Shown: positions 1 to 5,940 of the stretch, in pieces | Layout of the letters: each line of letters begins with the position of its first letter | Position numbering within the stretch: the stretch's first letter is position 1 | From: JAWKZG01 sp041396125 | GTDB taxonomy: Bacteria; Pseudomonadota; Gammaproteobacteria; Competibacterales; Competibacteraceae | DNA length: 64,000 nucleotides | Direction: 5' to 3' | Assembly (NCBI GenBank): GCA_041396125.1 | Contig: JAWKZG010000015.1 | Location: 1 to 64,000, forward strand | Notes under the pieces: model-generated | What the model was told of the DNA's origin: nothing | Database searches by the model: none | What the model saw: only the letters and a program-made list of their open reading frames with translations | Program-made: the position numbers and the translations under genes

Positions 1-1
1 A

Positions 2-505
2 ATCGTTCGGATCGTAATTGCGCCGTGTCCATTTTAGCCCATGCTGTTTGGCCAGCAATTCATACAGTTTACGCACCCGCGCTCCTTCAATACCGCGTAA
101 TTGCTCGACACTGCGTCGTTCGGGCGGTTTTTCGCCGAACCTTAATTCGTACATTTTGCGCACGACTTTCAGGCGGGCATTGTCATCTAACGCCAGCTTG
201 GCCTGATATAACAGCCGATCCGCTCGTGCGCCGCCTGGCTGACCAGCCGAATACAGCCGCACACCACCCTCGCCAACCCAGCACAACAGCGTGCCGACCC
301 GCGCCGCCAGGGCCGCTGCCATGTGCGAGACCCGAGTGCCCGGTTCGAGCATGATGCACGCCACCGAACCGACCGGAATATGCGTGCGCACCCCGTTTTT
401 GTCGATCACCACGAACGCGCCGTCTTTGACGTCGATCTGGCCATACTCGATGAAAATCATAGAGACGCGTTCTTTCATGGCGATGGGTTTAAGAGGAGGG
501 AGCAT
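2..505 (-). CDS. cas1e: Type I-E CRISPR integrase Cas1 (partial, runs off left edge)
   Basis: Encodes the first 168 residues of Cas1, the integrase that with Cas2 inserts new spacers into the CRISPR array. Seen: the run YGQIDVKDGAFVVID near residue 21, the loop around GEGGVRLYSAGQPGGARADR (79-97) and RRSVEQLRGIEG (130-141), which holds the first conserved metal-binding Glu of I-E Cas1. The later His and Asp ligands lie beyond the window. The ATG at 503-505 fits the family N-terminus, and the gene reads in one frame to the edge. It is the last visible gene of the minus-strand cas operon, separated from cas5e-cas6e by a toxin-antitoxin pair; cas2 is expected to follow outside the window. Family assignment is secure. 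Confidence 0.95.
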   Translation of the reverse strand, partial: MLPPLKPIAMKERVSMIFIEYGQIDVKDGAFVVIDKNGVRTHIPVGSVACIMLEPGTRVSHMAAALAARVGTLLCWVGEGGVRLYSAGQPGGARADRLLYQAKLALDDNARLKVVRKMYELRFGEKPPERRSVEQLRGIEGARVRKLYELLAKQHGLKWTRRNYDPND

Positions 506-540
506 GGTGATTCCTGGCCTGCTCTTGGTTAGGTAAGTTT

Positions 541-954
541 TTAGGGAATCAGTAAATTCTGGAAGGGATGATGGTTTTTCCAACGATAGGTTTCGAAGTC
601 GCGCTGATCGGTGGACAATATGCGCCCGTGCCCAAGCTCTTCCGCAGCAATAACCAGCGATGCATCGGCAAAATCCATTGGTAAATCAGCATATTTATGC
701 ATAAGCAATTGACATCGTTCCAAATGCGCCCATTCGAGCCGAAAAAGTTGCGCTACATGCTTAACCTGTTCTAGAAATCTCACCTGAGCGGTCTCACTTA
801 CCCTTGCACGCAGCAAATGACAAGTTTCTGTGACCACCGGCCAAGTCACCAACAGCTCATCCCTGATTGTCCGACTGACATTGATCGCATGCAGGTGCCA
901 GCGATCTTTTCTGTTACCCAACGCGACCCAATAGCCGGTATCAGTCAAGATCAT
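541..954 (-). CDS. PIN-domain toxin (VapC-like) inside the cas operon
   Basis: A 137-aa PIN-domain protein, predicted to be a VapC-type endoribonuclease toxin. Seen: the start MILTDTGYW with acidic D5, E43 in VVTETCHLL, D94 and D97 in PMDFADASL, and D116 in ILSTDQRDF. Together these are the usual acidic metal-binding set. Its ATG overlaps the end of the upstream ribbon-helix-helix gene by 14 bp, the usual antitoxin-toxin coupling. The pair sits between cas5e-cas6e and cas1 on the same strand with short gaps, so it is probably co-transcribed with the cas genes. The cellular target cannot be read from sequence. VapC identity is inferred from the PIN fold and gene pairing. Confidence 0.85.
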   Translation of the reverse strand: MILTDTGYWVALGNRKDRWHLHAINVSRTIRDELLVTWPVVTETCHLLRARVSETAQVRFLEQVKHVAQLFRLEWAHLERCQLLMHKYADLPMDFADASLVIAAEELGHGRILSTDQRDFETYRWKNHHPFQNLLIP

Positions 955-1201
955 GTTTCTTGGCCAGGCTTTCAGTTAGATACTGTTTGTAATGAGTTGA
1001 TAAATCTTCAGGCCCCTCGCCGCAGCCGATAAAGTCACTTTCCAGCAAGGCTTTGATTTTTTCACCTGGCTTTGATTTGCTTTGCCGATAAAGCAGATCG
1101 ATAGCCTGTTTTACGATCTCTGTCGTACTCAGCTGGGTTTGCTTTTTAAGATATTCGAGTTTCTCAGCGTAATCATTTTCTAACCGGGCATTGATGCGCA
1201 T
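941..1201 (-). CDS. Antitoxin partner of the PIN toxin (ribbon-helix-helix-like)
   Basis: An 86-aa protein starting MRINARLENDYAEKLEYL and continuing QTQLSTTEIVKQAIDLLY. A short beta strand followed by two helices is the pattern of a MetJ/Arc-type DNA-binding domain, here residues about 1-45. The charged C-terminal half is expected to wrap the toxin. I chose the ATG at 1199-1201 because AGGA lies 8 nt upstream; a longer reading from 1240 adds residues that do not look like the family. It lies 62 bp after the cas5e-cas6e stop and overlaps the toxin gene. Likely roles are neutralising the PIN toxin and autoregulation, both inferred from family behaviour. Confidence 0.8.
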   Translation of the reverse strand: MRINARLENDYAEKLEYLKKQTQLSTTEIVKQAIDLLYRQSKSKPGEKIKALLESDFIGCGEGPEDLSTHYKQYLTESLAKKHDLD

Positions 1202-1263
1202 ATACGAAATCCTGTGGCTTGCTTTCGGGCATTTTAACATGCCTGTATGACAGCGTCTGACAG

Positions 1264-2490
1264 CTAAATGCGCCGCACCAGCAACAAACCGCAGCCGAAG
1301 GCTTTTGCCGGGCCGATGCCTTTTTGGAGTAGTTCATTAAGAGTAGTTGGCTCAATGATTTCAAGCATTCCCGTATAGCCTACAGTTGCTATCTTTCCGG
1401 CCTTGCCGTCTTTTTTGAAATAGATGTCCTGCCGTCCCTCAATGAGTATATTTTTTGAGTCGATCTCAGCAGCAGTCTGGAGCTGACGTTTTAACCAGTT
1501 AATCTGTTCTTCTTCACGAATATAAGGAACACGTTTTCGCTCTTCTTTTAATCGTTTGACGGGATTTGCGCGAATTTTGAAGCCCAATTTTTGGCCTTGC
1601 TGAAATTCTGGTCGGAATGCTTTGCAAGCCGTCAGCTCCAGATTTTCTGCCTCAGTATTGACCGGTTCAGTTCGCGACAGCATAAGCACTTCTCGAAAAC
1701 GGCTGCGCGGTTGCCCGTCGAGCCTAAACAGAAATGGCCGTCGCTCTGTTGGCATATTCGGAAAAGCCTGCCATAGCAATTTATGCAAGTTATAGGGGTT
1801 TACCAGATTTGGCGTTAAATAGAGCTGCCATCGACTGATGAACATCAGCTGTTCCACTGTGATATAAAGCTGACGCTTATTAAAACGTCGTTTACCAGTG
1901 AAATCCCGATAATCACGGATATCTATTCGATTTTGTGAAGATAGCTCAGCGGTATAGATCGTTCCATGTCCTGGAGCAACGGCATCCAAAGCGGCTTTTA
2001 TAGTCTCAGCTTCTTGCACCCCAATGAAAAGTGGTTTTGTTAATGGGCAAGATCGACGACCAAGAAACGGTGTATAATGTGGTTTTTTAACAGCATTGAC
2101 AATATTTTCAAGCGAATAAGTAGCTTCTGGTTTAAATGCTAAGGCCAAAGTAAAGGCTTGGTCGCAGAGGTATTCGCGTCGAGAAATGACCGGATTCGGA
2201 TTTGCTTTTCCATCCACTTTTCGAGCTTCCATTATGGTGTGAAAATCACTGATCTTGCGCATTTGATATGTTCGCTCGGTGTCATGGTCAGCCCGCACTG
2301 CATAACTAAAGCTATTGGCTAAGGCAGTTTGCTCTGTATGGTCATCACGATCAATGCCAAGGCACGCTGCCAGTAAACCTTCTATTCCACTGCGGGTTGG
2401 AAAATTGTAACTTGGGCGGTAATCCTCATAGGTGTGGCCACCCCATGCTTGCATCACACCGGCCAGCTTAAGCATTAAAAATTCAGGCAT
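1264..2490 (-). CDS. Cas5e-Cas6e fusion: Cascade backbone subunit joined to crRNA endonuclease
   Basis: One 408-aa frame covers two normally separate type I-E proteins. Residues 1-215 are Cas5e (MPEFLMLKLAGVMQAWGG, FPTRSGIEGLLAACLGI, HYTPFLGRRSCPLTKPLF), which caps the crRNA 5' handle. Residues 216-408 are Cas6e (MFISRWQLYLTPN, RANPVKR, and a glycine-rich end GIGPAKAFGCGLLLV), which cuts the CRISPR repeat. His236 in NLHKLLW sits where Cas6e has its catalytic His. No stop separates the halves; the old Cas6e start ATG remains at 1843-1845 with GGA 8 nt upstream, so internal initiation could still give free Cas6e. A TGATG overlap in another frame marks the ancestral junction. Start is 3 bp after the cas7e stop. 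Confidence 0.9.
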   Translation of the reverse strand: MPEFLMLKLAGVMQAWGGHTYEDYRPSYNFPTRSGIEGLLAACLGIDRDDHTEQTALANSFSYAVRADHDTERTYQMRKISDFHTIMEARKVDGKANPNPVISRREYLCDQAFTLALAFKPEATYSLENIVNAVKKPHYTPFLGRRSCPLTKPLFIGVQEAETIKAALDAVAPGHGTIYTAELSSQNRIDIRDYRDFTGKRRFNKRQLYITVEQLMFISRWQLYLTPNLVNPYNLHKLLWQAFPNMPTERRPFLFRLDGQPRSRFREVLMLSRTEPVNTEAENLELTACKAFRPEFQQGQKLGFKIRANPVKRLKEERKRVPYIREEEQINWLKRQLQTAAEIDSKNILIEGRQDIYFKKDGKAGKIATVGYTGMLEIIEPTTLNELLQKGIGPAKAFGCGLLLVRRI

Positions 2491-2493
2491 GGG

Positions 2494-3588
2494 CTATTGT
2501 TCCTGGCCATCATTGGCAACCCAGTTTTTTAAGTCAGGTAGTGCGGTGAAGCACGGGTTGATAGCCGTTTCTTTACGACAGTAAGCAGCGTATCGATCAT
2601 TCAACCCGTAACCCTCATAAGTATCTTGCCAGTAGTTCTGAAAAGCTTTGATCGAAGGTTCTAGAAACCCGCTTTTTTTATCATTGCATATAGGTTTCTC
2701 GAAAGCATTGGCCCCAGAAATCGGCATATCGCTGAGGCTGGCTAATACAAAATCGGCGGGATTGTAGGCTGCAAAGCTATGTTGTTTGGCATCAGGTACC
2801 ACGGTCGCCAAAAGCTGCACCAAATGCTGGGCTATGGCCAACGCTTCTTGCCGGGTAATATCGCCCATATTCTCTTGCAACTGGCGCAAGTTCAGGCTGG
2901 CATAGCGATAAAATACACCAGCGCTAAATTCCTGAGTATCGAGATGCCCAGAGCCGGTTTCACCGCTTTCTGCGGTGAGATCATCAACTGCGGTAAACCA
3001 GTCAATATCAGCATCTACAGCATGCGTAGTAATCGCATGGGCCAGCGATAAAGCGCCGTCAATCGAAGCCATTAAACCTGATGTTGCCATGCGCCCGGAA
3101 AATGCGATATCGGGCGTTTTAGCAAGGGCGGCTCGCAGTGGTGCGGATTCTTTTTCGAGAAGTTTTTCCAGTTTTTTTCGATCCAGATCGCTGTTAGTTT
3201 CTAACAGTCCGCATAAATATGCGACTTCATGCACGGTCCAGGGTGCAACCGCACCAGCACGTGTTTTATCATCGATGTTCTGATCGTTATCAAACGCAAG
3301 ATAGCTGATTACTTTCACTACGATATCCTCTGGATATTGATCCGCTAAAGCTTGAACATATTTTTGTTTCAGAAGACCAAGTTCACGCGTACGGTCTGTC
3401 GGTAATCCAATATGTTCCCGGTAATAATCGCTACGTCGCATTGCACGCTTCAAGCTTTGACTGGATACACGTACTCTGCGCACGCCGCCGAATATCGCCG
3501 ATTTCTGCATATTCATGTCATCGCGGTTCAAGCAAGACGGGCTGTGTGAAATCAGCACATGGACATTCAGATAATTTTTATCACTCAT
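2494..3588 (-). CDS. cas7e: Cascade backbone subunit Cas7e (Cse4/CasC)
   Basis: A 364-aa Cas7-family RAMP protein. Six copies form the crRNA-binding filament of type I-E Cascade. Seen: the N-terminus LNVHVLISHSPSCLNRDDMN, GGVRRVRVSSQSLKRAMR (about 37-54), the IDGALSLAHAITTHA segment, and the DWFTAVDD and GSGHLDTQEFSAGVFYRYA motifs near the middle. The ATG at 3586-3588 is chosen because GGAG precedes it and the family begins here; a longer frame to 3672 overlaps cse2 and adds unrelated residues. It follows cse2 and precedes the cas5e-cas6e fusion with near-zero gaps, consistent with one Cascade operon. Length is normal for the family. Confidence 0.96.
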   Translation of the reverse strand: MSDKNYLNVHVLISHSPSCLNRDDMNMQKSAIFGGVRRVRVSSQSLKRAMRRSDYYREHIGLPTDRTRELGLLKQKYVQALADQYPEDIVVKVISYLAFDNDQNIDDKTRAGAVAPWTVHEVAYLCGLLETNSDLDRKKLEKLLEKESAPLRAALAKTPDIAFSGRMATSGLMASIDGALSLAHAITTHAVDADIDWFTAVDDLTAESGETGSGHLDTQEFSAGVFYRYASLNLRQLQENMGDITRQEALAIAQHLVQLLATVVPDAKQHSFAAYNPADFVLASLSDMPISGANAFEKPICNDKKSGFLEPSIKAFQNYWQDTYEGYGLNDRYAAYCRKETAINPCFTALPDLKNWVANDGQEQ

Positions 3589-3599
3589 TCGTAATTCTC

Positions 3600-4040
3600 C
3601 TATTTGCTGTTTTCTTGCGTCTGTGCGAGAAAAAAATCTTTTAAAATTGAGCGTTTTTGGCGATCCCCCCAAAAGAAAATAGCCTTCCCCAACGCTTGCC
3701 AGCTCACTGGTGGCTCTTGCTGCAATAAGCGCCTTAGGGCATCGAGATCAGCAGGACTTTCAGAGCGTGCCATTTGGAATAAGCGTCGCTCATGAATCTT
3801 TGCTTTTGCCAGCGCTGTGCCCAGGCTGTCGTCATTTTCAGCGCTGCTTTTCAGTTGTGTTAGAAAATGCACAACACGTTTCCATTGATCTGAGGGTGGC
3901 ACCTGTAAGCGATAAAATGCAGGCACCATATCCAGTTCTTGCCGGGGCACGCGGCGTAAATCAGCTTTCTGTCCAGGCGTCAATTTTTCATACTGCTGTT
4001 TCAGCGTTTGTAATTGCTCACCAATATCTTGCGGACTCAT
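3600..4040 (-). CDS. cse2: Cascade small subunit Cse2 (Cas11e/CasB)
   Basis: A 146-aa, mostly helical protein matching Cse2, the dimeric small subunit of type I-E Cascade that stabilises the R-loop. Seen: basic helical segments, for example LKQQYEKLTPGQKADLRRV, and the family-like QVPPSDQWKRVVHFLTQL and EPPVSWQALGKAIFFWG in the C-terminal half. Its start overlaps the cas8e stop by 4 bp (ATGA), showing translational coupling. Its stop is 11 bp before the cas7e start. It is slightly shorter than the E. coli protein. Position between cas8e and cas7e is the standard I-E order, which supports the call beyond the weak sequence conservation. Confidence 0.93.
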   Translation of the reverse strand: MSPQDIGEQLQTLKQQYEKLTPGQKADLRRVPRQELDMVPAFYRLQVPPSDQWKRVVHFLTQLKSSAENDDSLGTALAKAKIHERRLFQMARSESPADLDALRRLLQQEPPVSWQALGKAIFFWGDRQKRSILKDFFLAQTQENSK

Positions 4041-5497
4041 GCAGTTTCAGCCTCCTTCGTCGCCGATGCTGGATTCAGCTTGTTTAACGCACGTCGTAAT
4101 AGTCGCTCACTTTCTGCTAAGGCCTTGAGCATTTTAGGTTCTGTAAGGTTTTGGTATGGTTGAGTTACTTCTTCGAAAATTCGTGTTGCGAGACTGGCTA
4201 GCCGATCAAAAAATCGCTGTTTTTCCGGTATGAGTTCATTCCAGTCCACTTGCTGAAGTCGGCTGTAGATAAAATCCTCGCTATCCAGATAAAACCGCGC
4301 TTCTGCGTTTGCACTTAAATCCAGCTTGGGCAGATTTGCTTTTTTTCCGAATTCGCGCAAAGTCCACGACAGTTTCCCTTTAATATCCATTGCATAATTA
4401 ATCAACTGCTCAAGATTCTGCATGTTTTCATCCCATCCACTCGCGAGAGAAAGCAACTCATGACGGCGTTGAATGATCGATGCTTGTTTGTTTTTATAAC
4501 CACCGACAATTAAATGAAGCGTTCTATGGTGGAAGACTTCTTGAAAGTGTGAGATCACCAACGCAGGTACATGACCTTGTTTATCGGTTAGCTTGTGAAC
4601 CAGCAGTTCATTGAGATATGTCCAGGCAGGTTCACTTCTACGAAAAGAAAGATAGAACTTTTTATTTTGCTTCGGTTTAACGATAAAAGGACTGTGCGGA
4701 TGTTGCCAAAAACCGTCCACGGTATAATTAAATTTCTCTTTTTTAAATCCAATGCACTGACCCGCCTCATTCCATAACAGCTCCACCTTTGCAGGTTGCC
4801 AGAACAAACCACGTAACAGCCCAATTTGATGAGCGTGGATTGTGCTTTTCTCGGCAATGGGATTAATCCAAACAGGTAGATCTTCCTTGATGTTTTCAAG
4901 GTGTGGTAATGAAGCAGTTAGGTACTCTCGGTTGAGCACATTGAACCATACGGTTTCACGTAGGGAATTACCTCTAATCAAGGTTGTAAGCGGTGCTTCG
5001 CCACGTAACCCGCCTTTAAAACCACCACCGAAACTAGGGCAGTTTACGGCTTGATTAAATAAAGCGATGGCCGCCCATGCCGCAGGAACTGCTGTAATTT
5101 CGCCTGCGTCGTTGAACAATGCATGATTATTGCCCTCAGGCAGACCGGCAAAGAGCTTTTGTACCGGTGTTGCATCCTTGGCGGATACCCCTCGCGTTTG
5201 CATAAATGGGTGTGTTTCGTGTCGCAGATCAAACATATCTACAAACGGGGCTATACCTGCCTGAAACTCCTGCTCTGTGAGCGGTTTCGCAAGTCGTTCG
5301 CGGAGCGTATGTTTGTTATCAGGCAAAAACAGAACTTGCACTAGACAAACCAGCATTTGCAGTGTTGCCAGCTCTATGTCATCGCGGTGAAAGCGGATAG
5401 CCAGTTCGGGATTTTCCTGGCATAGCAAAGTTTGCAGCGTGATTCCTGGCATGTCAGCACTGCTAACGGGTATCCAGGGGGCTGTGAGAAGGTTCAT
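4037..5497 (-). CDS. cas8e: Cascade large subunit Cas8e (Cse1/CasA)
   Basis: A 486-aa large subunit of type I-E Cascade, which reads the PAM and recruits Cas3. Seen: the characteristic start MNLLTAPWIPV, DMFDLRHETHPFMQTRGV, the region FNQAVNCPSFGGGFKGGLRGEAPLTTLI split over residues about 148-180, and a helical C-terminus. I prefer the ATG at 5495-5497 because it gives the family N-terminus and has AGGAAG 7 nt upstream; a start 18 bp earlier is possible. The preceding 68-aa gene ends 14 bp upstream, so both are probably one transcript from the promoter near 5750. That promoter is the proposed target of the mini-CRISPR guide. Confidence 0.95.
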   Translation of the reverse strand: MNLLTAPWIPVSSADMPGITLQTLLCQENPELAIRFHRDDIELATLQMLVCLVQVLFLPDNKHTLRERLAKPLTEQEFQAGIAPFVDMFDLRHETHPFMQTRGVSAKDATPVQKLFAGLPEGNNHALFNDAGEITAVPAAWAAIALFNQAVNCPSFGGGFKGGLRGEAPLTTLIRGNSLRETVWFNVLNREYLTASLPHLENIKEDLPVWINPIAEKSTIHAHQIGLLRGLFWQPAKVELLWNEAGQCIGFKKEKFNYTVDGFWQHPHSPFIVKPKQNKKFYLSFRRSEPAWTYLNELLVHKLTDKQGHVPALVISHFQEVFHHRTLHLIVGGYKNKQASIIQRRHELLSLASGWDENMQNLEQLINYAMDIKGKLSWTLREFGKKANLPKLDLSANAEARFYLDSEDFIYSRLQQVDWNELIPEKQRFFDRLASLATRIFEEVTQPYQNLTEPKMLKALAESERLLRRALNKLNPASATKEAETA

Positions 5498-5511
5498 AAA
5501 GGAGCTTCCTG

Positions 5512-5718
5512 TCAATCCTTGCTGGCTTCTTGAAAACTGCGCACCTCTGACACGGTAAGGATGTCTCCAAAATTATCTTGAACGGCTACCTGCTCAAGCT
5601 CTTCACGCAAGCTACGCAATCGTTGCAAGGTATAGGCATGGCTGCGCATTGCTTCTTTATGAAGAAATTCAGCCTGTTCTAGCGTCGATATTGCACTATT
5701 GAGAATTTGATCGTTCAT
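5512..5718 (-). CDS. Unknown 68-aa helical protein, first gene of the cas8e operon
   Basis: I do not recognise this protein. It starts MNDQILNSAISTLEQAEF, is rich in Leu, Glu, Arg and Gln, and is predicted to be almost all helical with a coiled-coil-like stretch LQRLRSLREELEQV. It has no signal peptide or membrane segment. The ATG at 5716-5718 has AAGGA just upstream and lies about 20 nt after the predicted transcription start. A longer frame to 5892 would run through the mini-CRISPR unit and does not look like protein. It is the first gene behind the promoter that the guide would silence, so it would be controlled together with Cascade. Possibilities are a Cascade accessory factor, a regulator or a guide-repressed toxin; nothing visible decides. 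Confidence 0.65.
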   Translation of the reverse strand: MNDQILNSAISTLEQAEFLHKEAMRSHAYTLQRLRSLREELEQVAVQDNFGDILTVSEVRSFQEASKD

Positions 5719-5739
5719 GGCATCCTTCAAATATTTTGT

Positions 5740-5781
5740 CCAACAAATTATAAGGGTAGGGTAAGAAATAAAATATTTCAA
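5740..5781 (-). promoter_or_regulatory. Predicted promoter of the 68-aa gene and cas8e operon
   Basis: On the minus strand a perfect TATAAT lies at 5747-5752, which would start transcription near 5740, about 22 nt before the ATG at 5718. No good -35 is found at 16-18 bp. A TTGAAA lies at 5776-5781, but 23 bp away. The PAM of the self-matching protospacer (5780-5782) overlaps this hexamer, so Cascade bound there would lie against the upstream edge of the promoter. Predicted from sequence only. Confidence 0.55.
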
Positions 5782-5814
5782 GAGTTGAAGCTTAATAGCC
5801 TGACGATAAAAAAT
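5780..5814 (+). promoter_or_regulatory. Self-protospacer with AAG PAM upstream of the cas8e promoter
   Basis: Read on the plus strand, AAG at 5780-5782 (a canonical type I-E PAM) is followed at 5783-5793 by AGTTGAAGCTT, identical to the first 11 nt of the mini-CRISPR spacer at 5867-5877. Over all 32 positions 19 match, and mismatches start at position 12. A full seed with a poor distal part is what known Cas-autoregulating guides show: Cascade binds, but Cas3 cutting is not expected. The crRNA would pair with the minus strand, the non-template strand of the cas operon. Confidence 0.75.
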
Positions 5815-5837
5815 TCTGACATCTTTCGTTATACTTC

Positions 5838-5927
5838 GTGTTCCTCGTCCTAGCGGGGATGTACCGAGTTGAAGCTTCATGCGAAAGCTCAAAAGAGTAC
5901 TTTCCTCATATTTGTGGGGATGGGCGG
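5838..5927 (+). CRISPR. Degenerate two-repeat mini-CRISPR (CreR-like guide RNA gene)
   Basis: Repeat 1 is 5838-5866, spacer 5867-5898 (32 nt), repeat 2 5899-5927. The period is 61, exactly type I-E (29 + 32). Repeat 1 resembles the I-E consensus: it starts GTGTTCC, has GCGGGGATG in the middle and ends in the 8-nt handle ATGTACCG. Repeat 2 matches it at 18 of 29 positions, with TTCCTC and GGGGATG conserved. Each repeat can form a 6-bp stem with a 4-nt loop (repeat 1 arms 5843-5848 and 5853-5858; repeat 2 arms 5904-5909 and 5914-5919). Pair G5847-C5854 in repeat 1 becomes A5908-T5915 in repeat 2, a compensatory change. No third repeat is found. Cas6e cutting would give a normal 61-nt crRNA. A TATACT at 5830-5835 is a possible but too-close -10. 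Confidence 0.8.
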
Positions 5928-5940
5928 GGTTTACCCGCCC
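5922..5940 (+). terminator. GC-rich hairpin at the mini-CRISPR / cas3 boundary
   Basis: GGGCGGG (5922-5928) and CCCGCCC (5934-5940) form a 7-bp stem with a 5-nt loop. It overlaps the last bases of repeat 2 and the last codons and stop of cas3. It could end the plus-strand guide transcript or the cas3 mRNA. There is no good T-run on either strand, so a terminator role is uncertain. Confidence 0.4.

Noticed and set aside
1..536. Plus-strand open frames at the left edge
   Set aside because: They are shadows of the clear minus-strand cas1 frame, and their composition is not protein-like.
5783..5877. Simple tandem duplication as the sole reason for the AGTTGAAGCTT match
   Set aside because: The shared run is only 12 bp, begins exactly at the spacer boundary, and is preceded by AAG at the target but by the repeat end at the spacer. 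A plain duplication would not place these borders so precisely; chance remains possible and is left to testing.
5719..5892. N-terminal extension of the 68-aa protein to 126 aa
   Set aside because: The extra 58 residues are the translation of the mini-CRISPR spacer, repeat 1 and promoter. They lack protein-like composition, and the ATG at 5718 has its own ribosome site.
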